The notes below the pieces were generated by a model, which saw only the letters and a program-made list of their open reading frames with translations, did no database searches and had not been told where the DNA came from. Source: an uncultured Algimonas sp. (GTDB lineage Bacteria; Pseudomonadota; Alphaproteobacteria; Caulobacterales; Maricaulaceae). Taken from it: a DNA stretch of 48,335 bases. Of this stretch, positions 24,469-33,644 are shown piece after piece. The position numbers and the translations under genes are program-made. Location of the stretch: contig NZ_CANMJB010000012.1 in assembly GCF_947498175.1 (NCBI RefSeq), positions 1-48,335 of the forward strand. The letters are read 5' to 3'. The stretch's first letter is position 1. Every line of letters starts with the position of its first letter.

Positions 24469-24734
24469 AAGACTTCCTCGAAGCCTGGGAGGCCCTTCCC
24501 GAAGGCAATTTCTTCGGTCATTACAAAGGCACGCGCTACGGCATCACCCGCACAGAACGCGACAGTGGGCGCCAAGCCTGGCTCTGGGCCGAGGAGCTGG
24601 GCGGCCCGCATCGGGTCAGCGCCAATCTTTACCGTCTGGCGTCCGGGACCCTGCTCAAGCCCTGCGAAATGCCGGAAGCGGTCGTGATCGATTTTGTGCT
24701 GAACGTTCGGCCAATCGCCCACGAACCGCGATGA
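24465..24734 (+). CDS. Small conserved-looking protein coupled to the VOC gene (TTG start)
   Basis: 89 residues read from TTG 24465, which overlaps the previous stop (TTGA). The frame begins KDFLEAWEALPEGNFFGHYK and contains ITRTERDSGRQAWLWAEELG and SANLYRLASGTLLKPCEMP, with one cysteine near the end and a final strand VVIDFVLNVRP. The amphipathic pattern looks like a real folded domain. No function is recognised; similar proteins in related bacteria are sometimes mislabelled as methionine sulfoxide reductases (recollection, unchecked). No ATG exists at the right place. Confidence 0.7.
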   Translation: MKDFLEAWEALPEGNFFGHYKGTRYGITRTERDSGRQAWLWAEELGGPHRVSANLYRLASGTLLKPCEMPEAVVIDFVLNVRPIAHEPR

Positions 24735-24778
24735 CGATATCGCGTGTCGGGATGGGCGTGCTATGCTAGATTTCACCC

Positions 24779-25576
24779 ATGCGGTACATGCTGGCAATCC
24801 TCATAGGGCTCTGCGCCTTTGACGCGTCTGCACAGGACGAGACGGACCGGACCATACGCCTGGGCGGCGCTCTCGCCTACATTCCCGAATATGCAGGATC
24901 GGGCGACTACGATCTGCGCATCCTGCCCTTCATCGCCTTCGACGATATTGCCGGGTTCGAACTGAACGGTCTGGCCCTCACCTATCCATTGATCGATGCC
25001 GGCACGGGCCGGGGACCGGGCCAATGGTCGTTCACCGCCGGGCCACGGGCGGCCTTCGATTTCGGCCGCGACAGCGAGGATAGCCCGACCCTGACAGGGT
25101 TCGAGGATATCGGGGCGAGCCTGCTGACGGGCGGTTTCGCCCGGGCGACCTACGGCCCGCTTGGATTTCGCATCGATGCGGGACAGGACGTGATCGGCGG
25201 TCATGAGGGATTCATTGCCGACGTCTCGGTCGGCACTTTCATCCCGGAAGGGGTCATTGCCGACAAATTCGCTCTTGCACCGGCCCTGACGCTGAGCTGG
25301 GCCGACGGAAACCATAACCAAGCCGTCTATGGCGTCACGCCGCAGCAAGCGGCCGCATCAGGTTTGCCCGTCTACGATCTAAGCGGCGGCTTTCATCGCG
25401 CCTCCGCCAATCTCGTCGGCTTCTACCAGATCGACGAACGCTGGCAGATCACCACGATCCTGTCCTACCGTGAATATCTGGGCGATTATCGCGACAGCCC
25501 GATCCTGCGCGCCCCGGACGGTGTGACCTCGGATGTTTTCACCCTGATCGGAATTTCCAGGACGTTCACACTGTGA
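24779..25576 (+). CDS. MipA/OmpV family outer membrane protein
   Basis: 265 residues: a signal peptide (RYMLAILIGLCAFDASAQ), then a beta-barrel of the MipA/OmpV type with YIPEYAGSGDYDLRILPFIA near the N-terminus, alternating hydrophobic strands, and a terminal aromatic-type strand VFTLIGISRTFTL. MipA in E. coli scaffolds murein synthases; OmpV-like members act as porins, so the role here is uncertain. No ribosome-binding site is visible upstream, but a TATGCT word at 24762-24767 may be a -10 element, which would give a near-leaderless mRNA. The stop overlaps the next start. Confidence 0.9.
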   Translation: MRYMLAILIGLCAFDASAQDETDRTIRLGGALAYIPEYAGSGDYDLRILPFIAFDDIAGFELNGLALTYPLIDAGTGRGPGQWSFTAGPRAAFDFGRDSEDSPTLTGFEDIGASLLTGGFARATYGPLGFRIDAGQDVIGGHEGFIADVSVGTFIPEGVIADKFALAPALTLSWADGNHNQAVYGVTPQQAAASGLPVYDLSGGFHRASANLVGFYQIDERWQITTILSYREYLGDYRDSPILRAPDGVTSDVFTLIGISRTFTL

Positions 25577-26028
25577 AGTTCGTTCTGACGATGTCCGCCG
25601 CGCTGTTTCTTTCAGGTTGCGCAACATCCAACATAGCCGACCCGGAACAGCAAAGCGCTCGTTGCGACGATATCTGGACGATCAATTCTGTAACGGCCCT
25701 GCCTGACCGGACTTCGGAAGCTAAACGCTATTACGAAGCGGCCTGGCTTCCCGCGCGCAGGGTCGCGAAAGAGAAAGGCGTCATCAAGGACTTCCATCTC
25801 CTCTCGACTCAGAAACCCGACCAACCGGGCTTTCAGCTCGTCACGGTCTATGAGGACGCCGATCAGTTCGCTGCCAGCGAAGAGGCTTTCCAATCGATCT
25901 TCAGGGCGATGGAACTACCCAGGCCGCTGCTCATAGATGGGTTGGAACGCGCGCAGATCATCGCCGACACATCCGGCGCGGATGACTACCGTTTCGTCGT
26001 CTCGCCGGCGGGTCCCTGCAGACCCTGA
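25573..26028 (+). CDS. Putative lipoprotein (GTG start)
   Basis: 151 residues from GTG 25573, overlapping the MipA-family stop by 4 bp. The N-terminus KFVLTMSAALFLSGCATSN is a lipoprotein signal with lipobox LSGC. The body (EAKRYYEAAWLPARRVAKEKGVI..., FQLVTVYEDADQFAASEEAF) suggests an alpha/beta, dimeric ABM-like fold, but I do not recognise a family. Coupling to the MipA-type porin suggests a joint envelope role. It ends 4 bp from the convergent ftsA stop. Confidence 0.8.
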   Translation: MKFVLTMSAALFLSGCATSNIADPEQQSARCDDIWTINSVTALPDRTSEAKRYYEAAWLPARRVAKEKGVIKDFHLLSTQKPDQPGFQLVTVYEDADQFAASEEAFQSIFRAMELPRPLLIDGLERAQIIADTSGADDYRFVVSPAGPCRP

Positions 26029-26032
26029 CGGA

Positions 26033-27292
26033 TCAGAAGTTTTCCCTCAGCCATTGCACGGAACGCGAAAGCGCATTCCCGGAATAGCGGGATTTCTGGT
26101 AGCGGCGGCCCGACAGGTCCGGGGGGCCGGAGACGGCTTCGCCGGTCGCTTCGAACGCATGGCGGAGCAAGCCCGTCACGACCGCGAAATCAGGTCCGCT
26201 CAGCGCGTCCGACAGTCCGAAGACGCCGTGCGGCGATCCCATGCGCACACGCTTGTTGAAGACCAGCTCCGTCAGTTCCGGCAGTCCGGATAGCTGTGCC
26301 GCACCGCCTGTCAGCACGATCTGCCGTCCCGAATAGCTGTCCAGCCCGGCATCGTAGAGCCGGTCTTTGACCAGCTCCAGCGTCTCTTCCGTGCGCGCGC
26401 GGATGATGGCCGTCAGGCGGGAGCGTGGCTCATGCTGCAGCTCTCCCATGGCGGCCACGGGCGGGCACGGGATCTGCTCGAAATCGTCGCGCGCGCCGTG
26501 CAGAGCGGAGCCGTAGAACAGCTTGATCCGCTCGGCCGCCTCGATCGGCGTGTTGAGGCCGTGAGCGATATCCGCGGTGACGTTGCGCCCGCCCACACCC
26601 ACGGCATCGACGTGGACCAGCGTGTTGTCCCGGAACACGGCGACCGTCGTCAAGCCCGCGCCCATATCGATCAGCGTCACCCCGAGGTCGCGTTCGTCTT
26701 CTGTGAGAACGGATTGCGCAGCCGCATAGGGGCTGACCGTGACGCTGCGAAGCGACAGATGGCAGCGTTCGATACAATGGGCGAGGTTGCGCAGCGGGCC
26801 GATCCCGGCCGTCACGAAATGCATGTCCACGCCCAGCCTCTGGCCGAACATGCCGCGCGGATCACGAATGCCGGTTTCGCCGTCCACCTCCCAATCGCGC
26901 GGCAGGGCATGAAGGATAGCGTAATCCGGTTCGGCCAGTTCCGTCAGCGACGAACCGATCACGCGTTTCAGATCGCGGTCCGCGATGGCCCCCGAAGCGA
27001 ATTCGGTCTGGACACGCAGGTGGCGCGAGGTCAAGGAGCGCAGGCCGACATTGACGATCACGCCGTGGACCGAAACCCCGGCTGCGCGCTCCGCCTTCTC
27101 AACCGCTTTGCGAATACCGATCTCGGCGGCATCCAGATCGACGACGGCGCCGGCTTTCACTCCGCCGCTGATCGCTGTGCCGCTCCCTAACAGGCGCACG
27201 CCAACGGACGGATCCTTGCGACCGATCAGGCAGGCGACCTTGCTCGACCCCAGATCGATGACGCAGACCGTATCCGGGCTTCCGGACCTCAC
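26033..27292 (-). CDS. ftsA: Cell division protein FtsA
   Basis: Actin-like ATPase that anchors FtsZ to the membrane and activates septal synthesis. 419 residues from GTG 27292, which overlaps the ftsQ stop (GTGA). ATP-site segments are VCVIDLGSSKVACLIG, GVTLIDMGAGLTTVAVF and IVLTGGAAQLSGLPEL. The C-terminal amphipathic membrane-targeting helix SRSVQWLRENF is intact. The longer open frame upstream is rejected because it overlaps ftsQ. It is the last gene of the dcw cluster here; ftsZ does not follow. Confidence 0.97.
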   Translation of the reverse strand: MRSGSPDTVCVIDLGSSKVACLIGRKDPSVGVRLLGSGTAISGGVKAGAVVDLDAAEIGIRKAVEKAERAAGVSVHGVIVNVGLRSLTSRHLRVQTEFASGAIADRDLKRVIGSSLTELAEPDYAILHALPRDWEVDGETGIRDPRGMFGQRLGVDMHFVTAGIGPLRNLAHCIERCHLSLRSVTVSPYAAAQSVLTEDERDLGVTLIDMGAGLTTVAVFRDNTLVHVDAVGVGGRNVTADIAHGLNTPIEAAERIKLFYGSALHGARDDFEQIPCPPVAAMGELQHEPRSRLTAIIRARTEETLELVKDRLYDAGLDSYSGRQIVLTGGAAQLSGLPELTELVFNKRVRMGSPHGVFGLSDALSGPDFAVVTGLLRHAFEATGEAVSGPPDLSGRRYQKSRYSGNALSRSVQWLRENF

Positions 27293-28167
27293 GCGTCGAT
27301 GCGTTGCGCAGGCGTCAAGGTTACACGGTCCGGCAGACGCAGATCGACGACGGCGAATTCCAGCCTGGCGCTCCGCTTTCTCACGGCCGCATACCGGCGC
27401 AGCGCCGGGCCGACGCCTTCCGCCGGAAGTCTGAGCACGACGCCGTCCGAGAGCCGGATGTCCCACCGGCCGGAGGGCAGCAGGGTCAACGTCTCGGTTT
27501 CTTCCCAGACGGCTGGATGGATTTTCAGAGTGTCGACCAGTTCACCTGAGGCGGCGACGGCATCCGCCCCGATGAAAAGGCGCAAGCCGGGCGGCAAATG
27601 ATCCAGTCCGGCCGCATAGGGCGCGATGATCGATCCGTCGCGAGCCGCCAGATGAAGCTGTCCGTCCTGCTGGTACAGCGCGTAAGGGGTGGTCTCGACC
27701 AGCTGCACGACGATCCGGTTCGGCCAGAGGCGACGGACCACGGCCCGGTCCACCCAGGGCAGGCTTTCCGTATTGCGCTGCGCGCGGTCCAGATCGGCGC
27801 CGAAAAAATAGTCGCCCTCATAGATGCCGACCGCCGCGCGCACGTCTGATTCATTCAGGCGTCCCTCGCCCGTCACGTCGATGCGCTGCACGGTGAAGCC
27901 CATGGCCATAAGGCGGTCGCGCTTATAGTCGCCGACCGTGTCGCGAACCGTCGCGAGATGTCCGCCGAGCCACAATGCGAGAAAAGCCAACGCCAGAAAG
28001 GTCAGCAGGATCGAGCCCGTGGCCCGCACCATGGACGCCCTCGACCGGGTCGCCGACCGCAGACCCGCATGCATCCGGGACTGAACCAGCCGGGACGCGC
28101 CGCGCAAACCCGGCTTCAGCGGGCTGACGCGCGCGGCTTTTGGCGGTCTTGCGCCCTTCTTGGCCAT
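27289..28167 (-). CDS. ftsQ: Cell division protein FtsQ
   Basis: A bitopic protein of 292 residues linking early and late divisome parts. A basic N-terminal tail is followed by a transmembrane helix at about 51-69 (SILLTFLALAFLALWLGG) and a POTRA domain beginning FTVQRIDVTGEGRLNESDVR and continuing LPWVDRAVVRRLWPNRIVVQ. The FtsQ beta domain follows to the C-terminus. ATG 28167 lies inside ddl (52-bp overlap) but is preceded by AGAGGA with 6-bp spacing, which supports it. Confidence 0.95.
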   Translation of the reverse strand: MAKKGARPPKAARVSPLKPGLRGASRLVQSRMHAGLRSATRSRASMVRATGSILLTFLALAFLALWLGGHLATVRDTVGDYKRDRLMAMGFTVQRIDVTGEGRLNESDVRAAVGIYEGDYFFGADLDRAQRNTESLPWVDRAVVRRLWPNRIVVQLVETTPYALYQQDGQLHLAARDGSIIAPYAAGLDHLPPGLRLFIGADAVAASGELVDTLKIHPAVWEETETLTLLPSGRWDIRLSDGVVLRLPAEGVGPALRRYAAVRKRSARLEFAVVDLRLPDRVTLTPAQRIDA

Positions 28168-29093
28168 GATGCATCCTCTACCATCCAGCGACACAGCGCC
28201 CCGAAGCCCATGCCGCGATGCAGACATTGCTCGGGGACCAGCGATGTCGGAGTCATTCCAGGCTGAGTATTAAGCTCAAGCATTACCAATCCATTTACCA
28301 CATCCGTTTCAGATGGGTTTTCCGGCCAATCCACGTCGTTCAACCGGAAATCCGCTCGCGTGACGCCTTGGCAGCCGAGCGCGCGGTGCGCGGTTTCGGC
28401 ATTGCGCAGCGCCAACTGCGTCACGGCCTCCGGCAGATCGACATCGACCACATGCCGCGACCCGCCATCGGCATATTTCGCGTCATAGTCGTACCATTCG
28501 CCGCGCGGCAGGATTTCGGTCACGCAGACCGACTTCCCGCCGATGACGGACACGGTGAGTTCCCGGCCGGGAATGAACGGTTCGATGACCGGGACTTCGC
28601 CGAGGCCCTCGTCACCCGCGATGGAGGCGAGCAGGTCCTCGGTTTCATGCGAAACGATATAGACGGAAGCCGAACTGCCGGATCCATTCGGCTTGACGAC
28701 ATAAGGCACGGGCAGGAGCCCGCCTTGCGCGATTTCGTGCCGGGGCGCGACGCGGCCTTGCGGCACGGTGATGCCGTGCAATGCGAATATGTCCTTGGCC
28801 CATTCCTTGTTCATGGCGAGCTTGGACGCCGCAACACCGGAATGGGTGTAAGGCAGCTGGAGCTGCTCGAGCACGCCCTGCACCTCGCCGTCCTCCCCCC
28901 AATCGCCGTGGAGCGCGTTGAAGACGACATTCGGCGATGCGGCTTTCAGATCGTCGGCTATGCGGTCGGGATGCGCGTCGATTTCGACTACCTTATACCC
29001 TTCACCGCGCAGTGCTTGCGCGCATTCCGCGCCGCTGACCAAGCTGACCTCGCGCTCGGCCGAGATGCCGCCTTTCAGGACGGCGACCTTCAT
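28116..29093 (-). CDS. ddl: D-alanine-D-alanine ligase
   Basis: An ATP-grasp enzyme making the D-Ala-D-Ala dipeptide for MurF, 325 residues. It starts MKVAVLKGGISAEREVSL; further signatures are NALHGDWGEDGEVQGVLE, KPNGSGSSASVYIV, EPFIPGRELTVSVIGG and LELNTQPGMTPTSLVPEQ. The start overlaps the murB stop (ATGA) and the 3' end overlaps ftsQ by 52 bp. Confidence 0.97.
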   Translation of the reverse strand: MKVAVLKGGISAEREVSLVSGAECAQALRGEGYKVVEIDAHPDRIADDLKAASPNVVFNALHGDWGEDGEVQGVLEQLQLPYTHSGVAASKLAMNKEWAKDIFALHGITVPQGRVAPRHEIAQGGLLPVPYVVKPNGSGSSASVYIVSHETEDLLASIAGDEGLGEVPVIEPFIPGRELTVSVIGGKSVCVTEILPRGEWYDYDAKYADGGSRHVVDVDLPEAVTQLALRNAETAHRALGCQGVTRADFRLNDVDWPENPSETDVVNGLVMLELNTQPGMTPTSLVPEQCLHRGMGFGALCRWMVEDASWPRRAQDRQKPRASAR

Positions 29094-29986
29094 GCGAGCC
29101 TTCCGATCCGGCGCACTTCCCAATCCAAGGTGATCCCCTGCGTTTCCAGCACCTTTCCCCGGACACTCTCGCCAAGCGTCTCCAGATCGGCCGCCGTGGC
29201 ACCGTCCGCATTGATCATGAAGTTGCAATGCTGCTCGCTCATCTGGGCGCCGCCGACGCGGTGGCCGCGCATCCCGGCCGCGTCGATCACCTTCCAGGCC
29301 GAGTGACCCTCCGGATTCTTGAAAGTCGATCCGCCGGTCTTGGATCGGATAGGCTGGGACTGTTCACGGCGTTCGGTGATTTCGTCCATGCGCGCGCGGA
29401 TGGCGTCGGGGTCGTCGGCCGTTCCTTCGAAAGTAGCGGAGACGAATATCAGATCGTCCGGTGCGGTGCTGTGCCGATAACCATAGCCGAAATCCTCGAG
29501 GCTCATCACACTCCGGCGACCTCGCCGGTCGATCGCCACGGCCTCGACCAGCACATCGCAAGTCTCCGTGCCGTAGCAGCCCGCATTCATACGCAACGCC
29601 CCGCCGATCGTGCCCGGCACGCCTGCGTAGAATTCCAGACCCGCGATACCGGCTTCGGCGGCCGCCTTGGCCACGCGCGCGTCCAGCGCCGCCGTTCCGG
29701 TCATCAGGCGCACGCCGTCCGGCTCGATCCGGCCGAATGCCGGCCCGAGCCGGATCACGACGCCTTCGATCCCACCGTCGCGGACCAGCGTGTTGGAGGC
29801 AACGCCTAGAACAGTGACAGGAATTTTCGGGTCGATCGTGGACAGGAACAGCGCCAGGTCGGCTTCGTCCTTCGGCATGAACAGGACATCCGCCGGACCG
29901 CCGACACGCAGCCATGTGTAGGGCGCCAGCGCGACATCGGCCTTCAGCGATCCGCGCACCTCCGGCATCCGGTCGATCAACGCCAT
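29090..29986 (-). CDS. murB: UDP-N-acetylenolpyruvoylglucosamine reductase
   Basis: An FAD enzyme reducing UDP-GlcNAc-enolpyruvate to UDP-MurNAc, 298 residues. The FAD site is VLGVASNTLVRDGGIEGV, then GVPGTIGGALRMNAGCYG and the catalytic serine segment KTGGSTFKNPEGH, typical of type II MurB. The ATG shares one base with the murC stop (TAATG). Confidence 0.97.
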   Translation of the reverse strand: MALIDRMPEVRGSLKADVALAPYTWLRVGGPADVLFMPKDEADLALFLSTIDPKIPVTVLGVASNTLVRDGGIEGVVIRLGPAFGRIEPDGVRLMTGTAALDARVAKAAAEAGIAGLEFYAGVPGTIGGALRMNAGCYGTETCDVLVEAVAIDRRGRRSVMSLEDFGYGYRHSTAPDDLIFVSATFEGTADDPDAIRARMDEITERREQSQPIRSKTGGSTFKNPEGHSAWKVIDAAGMRGHRVGGAQMSEQHCNFMINADGATAADLETLGESVRGKVLETQGITLDWEVRRIGRLA

Positions 29987-31404
29987 TACGACCCCAGCGC
30001 TTCGGCCAGGCCACCCGCCCAATAGGTGATGTCTCCGGCGCCCAGGCAGATTACGAGGTCGCCGTCCGTCAGGTCGCCTCTCAGATCGTCGGCCAGCGTT
30101 TCTTTGGACGTCAGAGACACTTCCCGATGACCGTGGCTGCGAATGCTGTCCACGAGCGACGGCGCCGAAACGCCTTCGATCGGGTCTTCGCCCGCGGCGA
30201 ACACATCGGCGATGCGGACCGTGTCGGCATCGTTGAAGCAGGTCGAGAAATCCTCGAACAGATCGCTGAGCCGGGAATAGCGGTGCGGCTGCATGACCGC
30301 ATGAACGCGACCCTTGGAAACCTGCCGAGCGGCTTGCAGCACGGCCGCGATTTCGACCGGATGATGACCGTAATCGTCGATGATGGTCACGCCGTTCCAG
30401 TCGCCGACCGGCGTGAAGCGGCGCTTCACCCCGCCAAAGCCCATCAGCGCCTTGCGGACATCCGCCTCGCCCATGCCCAGTTCGCGCGCCACGGCGATGG
30501 CGGACAGGACGTTCTGCGTGTTGTGCTTTCCGGCCATGGGCAGGAACAGATCGCTCCACCGCGTTTCGCTGTCCGTATCGCGGAACAGCACATCGAAGCG
30601 CGTTCCGTCCGGCTCCAGCGACAGATCGACGGCGCACACCGCCGCCTGCGGGTTGAAGCCGTAGGTGATGATGCGCCGGTCGGAGACGCGGCTGACCAGC
30701 GCCTGGACTTCCGGATGATCGGTGCAGAGCACGGCGAAGCCGTAGAAGGGCAGGTTTTCGACGAAACTGTCGAAGGCAGCGCGCAGCGTGTCGAAGCCAC
30801 CGTAATGCTCCATGTGCTCGGGATCGATGTTCGTGACCACAGCGACCGTGGGAAGGAGTTTCAAGAAAGAGCCGTCGCTTTCGTCGGCTTCGACCACCAT
30901 CCACTTGCCCATGCCGAGCTTGGCGTTTGACCCGTAGGCGTTGATGATCCCGCCATTGATGACGGTCGGGTCCAGATCGCCGCCTTCCAGCAGCGCAGCG
31001 ATCATGGTGGTCGTCGTCGTCTTTCCGTGCGTTCCGCCGACCGCCACTGTCCATTTCAGGCGCATCAGTTCGGCTAGCATTTCGGCGCGGCGCACCACCG
31101 GAATGGACCGGGCGCGCGCTTCGACGAGTTCGGGATTGTCCGGCTTGATCGCCGAGCTCATGACGATGGCGCCTGCGCCGACGACCTGTTCGGCCTTCTG
31201 GCCGATGAAGATGGTAGCACCGAGGGATTTTAGCCGTTCCGTGATCGGCGATTCGCGCATGTCGGAACCCTGGACCGCATAGCCGAGATTGAGCATCACT
31301 TCGGCGATGCCGCTCATGCCGATGCCGCCGATGCCGACGAAATGGATCGGCCCCATGTCGAAAGGCACCTTGGTGGCGAGATTGCGGGGTTGGATATCGG
31401 TCAC
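29986..31404 (-). CDS. murC: UDP-N-acetylmuramate-L-alanine ligase (GTG start)
   Basis: 472 residues; adds L-Ala to UDP-MurNAc. The N-terminal Rossmann loop is [18 protein letters not shown], the ATP loop [18 protein letters not shown], and later segments [13 protein letters not shown] and [14 protein letters not shown] are typical of MurC. GTG 31404 begins 1 bp after the murG stop with GGAAAG just upstream. No nearby ATG precedes the Rossmann motif except one directly before it. Confidence 0.96.
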   Translation of the reverse strand: MTDIQPRNLATKVPFDMGPIHFVGIGGIGMSGIAEVMLNLGYAVQGSDMRESPITERLKSLGATIFIGQKAEQVVGAGAIVMSSAIKPDNPELVEARARSIPVVRRAEMLAELMRLKWTVAVGGTHGKTTTTTMIAALLEGGDLDPTVINGGIINAYGSNAKLGMGKWMVVEADESDGSFLKLLPTVAVVTNIDPEHMEHYGGFDTLRAAFDSFVENLPFYGFAVLCTDHPEVQALVSRVSDRRIITYGFNPQAAVCAVDLSLEPDGTRFDVLFRDTDSETRWSDLFLPMAGKHNTQNVLSAIAVARELGMGEADVRKALMGFGGVKRRFTPVGDWNGVTIIDDYGHHPVEIAAVLQAARQVSKGRVHAVMQPHRYSRLSDLFEDFSTCFNDADTVRIADVFAAGEDPIEGVSAPSLVDSIRSHGHREVSLTSKETLADDLRGDLTDGDLVICLGAGDITYWAGGLAEALGS

Positions 31405-31405
31405 G

Positions 31406-32494
31406 TTACTTTCCGGCGGCAGAGACGACGAGCGCGGCCAGATCGCGCGCGGCGTCCGGTCTGGCGAGCTTAGAAGCGTTTCGGCCCGCGCGGTCAAGCC
31501 AGTCCGTGTCATTGAGCGTCTCCGTCAGAAGCGAGGTGAGTCGCTCTGCGGTGAAGGCGGATTCGGGCAGGATCTTGGCCGCACCGAGGCGTTCCAGGGT
31601 CCGCGCATTGGCCGTCTGGTGATCGTCCATCGCAATGGCCAGCGGCACTAGGATGGAGGGCTTTCCCATCAGCGCGATCTCGGACACGGAGGATGCTCCC
31701 GCACGGGCGATGACAAGATCCGCGTTCGACAGATGCTGCTCGATATCCGTGAAAAACGTGTCGAGATTGGCCGATATGCCGGCATCCTCGTAGCGTTTTC
31801 GCGCCGCGTCGATATGGGTCTGCGTCGCCTGCTGCGTCACGGATATGCGGTCGCGAAGTGAGTCCGGCAGACCGGCAATCGCTTTGGGGATGACATCGGA
31901 AAGAATGTTGGCACCCAGCGACCCTCCGACAGCCAGGAGCCTCAATCTGCTCTCGTCTTCCTGAGAAGACCCTTTGATGTCGGGGCGCGCCGCGTCGAGT
32001 AGCACATCGCGTAATGGATTGCCCACAGCGACATGGTTCGCCCGCACCGGCAGCTTTGCCAAATCCTCGAAGCCGCTCGCCACGATCGTGGCTTTGCGGG
32101 CGAAGACTCGGTTGACCCGGCCGAGCACGGCGTTCTGCTCGTGAATGACGCGCGCGATATTCAGGCTTTCGGCCGCCCGCAGGGCCGGGAAGCTTGGATA
32201 ACCGCCAAAACCGACGACCACGTTCGGCGTCCAGTCGCGCATGAACGCCTTGGCCTGCCGCACGCCTTGCGCCAGCTGCAACGCACCGCGCACGGCTTTG
32301 ATGGGACGGCGCGGCGAAATGGATGCGGCCTTCACCTCGATAATCGGGTCGGCCTTGATACGTCCGGTATGCTTGCGCCCGCGCGCATCCGTGATCATGG
32401 CGCACTGCCAACCCATCCGGGTCAGTTCCTCGGATAGGCTTTGCGCCGGGAACATATGTCCCCCGGTCCCTCCGGCCGCAAGCAGGGCGCGCAT
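31406..32494 (-). CDS. murG: UDP-GlcNAc:lipid I N-acetylglucosaminyltransferase
   Basis: 362 residues, family GT28; converts lipid I to lipid II on the cytoplasmic face of the membrane. The N-terminal glycine loop is [17 protein letters not shown]. Further signatures are [26 protein letters not shown], and the UDP-GlcNAc site [20 protein letters not shown]. It starts 4 bp after ftsW. Confidence 0.97.
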   Translation of the reverse strand: MRALLAAGGTGGHMFPAQSLSEELTRMGWQCAMITDARGRKHTGRIKADPIIEVKAASISPRRPIKAVRGALQLAQGVRQAKAFMRDWTPNVVVGFGGYPSFPALRAAESLNIARVIHEQNAVLGRVNRVFARKATIVASGFEDLAKLPVRANHVAVGNPLRDVLLDAARPDIKGSSQEDESRLRLLAVGGSLGANILSDVIPKAIAGLPDSLRDRISVTQQATQTHIDAARKRYEDAGISANLDTFFTDIEQHLSNADLVIARAGASSVSEIALMGKPSILVPLAIAMDDHQTANARTLERLGAAKILPESAFTAERLTSLLTETLNDTDWLDRAGRNASKLARPDAARDLAALVVSAAGK

Positions 32495-32498
32495 GGTC

Positions 32499-33644
32499 CT
32501 AGGTCCGGTAGGCGCCGGGACGGCGCCGCGTGAAGGCCAGGATCAGCCCGGCCGCGAAGCAGAGCGACAGCAGGGATGATCCCCCATAGGAGATGAACGG
32601 CAGCGTCATGCCCTTGCTCGGCGCCATGTTCAGATTGACGCACAGGTTGATGATGGCCTGCATCCCGATCAACGTGGCAAGCCCGGCCGTGGCCAGTTGG
32701 CAGAACTGGTCGTTCAGGCGCAGCGCGTTGGAAAAGGCGCGGATGACGAAAGCAGCGATCAGAGCGATAAGCATCGCGCTGATGAGAAAGCCGAACTCTT
32801 CGACCGATACGGCGAAAATGAAATCCGTATGTCCGTCCGGTAGATCGTATTTCACCGCGCCCTCCCCCGGCCCGCGACCGAAGAAGCCGCCGCCAGAAAT
32901 CGCTTCCAGCGCCTTGTCGGTCTGGAACGAATCCGATCGGTCGGGCGACAGGAATGCAGAAACGCGCGCCCTGACGTGTGGCAGGGCCAGGTAGGCGCCG
33001 AACGCCCCCATCATCGTCACGCCCAGCATGACGAGCAGCCAACCGATCGACATGCCGGCGAAGAAGAAGACAGCGGCGAAACAAAGTGTCAGCAGAAAGG
33101 ACTGCCCAAAATCCGGCTGGGTGATGAGCATCAAAATCATCGATGCGTACACGCCGAGCACGATCAGCACGGCCGGCACGTTCGGATCGCGCTTGGCGGC
33201 CGCGAACATCCAGGCGGCGAAGACGATGAAGGCGGGCTTGGCGAACTCGGATGGCTGCAGCGAGAAGGCGCCGAGCCGGATCCAGCGCACCGCGCCTTTC
33301 ACCTCGAACCCGACAAGCGGCAGGGCCGCCATGACGAGGATCGAACCGAACAGCGCCAGAATGCCGATGCGGCGGGCGCCTCGCGGCGTGAACAAGGAGA
33401 CGACGACAGCGCCCGAGAAACCGGCCACGGCAAACAAGCCGTGTCTCAGCAGGAAGTGGAAAGGCGACCCGATGCCGAGCCGGTGCGACGCCGCCGGAGA
33501 CGCCGCCATGGACAAGACCAGCCCGGCGCAAAGCAGGCAGAGCAGCAGCATCAATGTCAGCTGATCGATCGACCGCCACCATTCGGTCAGCAGAAACCGC
33601 TGCGAGCGAGAGGTCAGCGACCGCGGCATGATCGCAACACTCAT
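32499..33644 (-). CDS. ftsW: SEDS septal glycosyltransferase FtsW
   Basis: 381 residues and about ten transmembrane segments; polymerises lipid II together with FtsI. SEDS signatures include GSPFHFLLRHGLFAV, QPSEFAKPAFIVFAAW, TQPDFGQSFLL and the C-terminal GMTLPFISYGGSSLLSLC. ATG 33644 overlaps the murD stop (ATGA); upstream in-frame extensions lie within murD and are rejected. Confidence 0.97.
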   Translation of the reverse strand: MSVAIMPRSLTSRSQRFLLTEWWRSIDQLTLMLLLCLLCAGLVLSMAASPAASHRLGIGSPFHFLLRHGLFAVAGFSGAVVVSLFTPRGARRIGILALFGSILVMAALPLVGFEVKGAVRWIRLGAFSLQPSEFAKPAFIVFAAWMFAAAKRDPNVPAVLIVLGVYASMILMLITQPDFGQSFLLTLCFAAVFFFAGMSIGWLLVMLGVTMMGAFGAYLALPHVRARVSAFLSPDRSDSFQTDKALEAISGGGFFGRGPGEGAVKYDLPDGHTDFIFAVSVEEFGFLISAMLIALIAAFVIRAFSNALRLNDQFCQLATAGLATLIGMQAIINLCVNLNMAPSKGMTLPFISYGGSSLLSLCFAAGLILAFTRRRPGAYRT

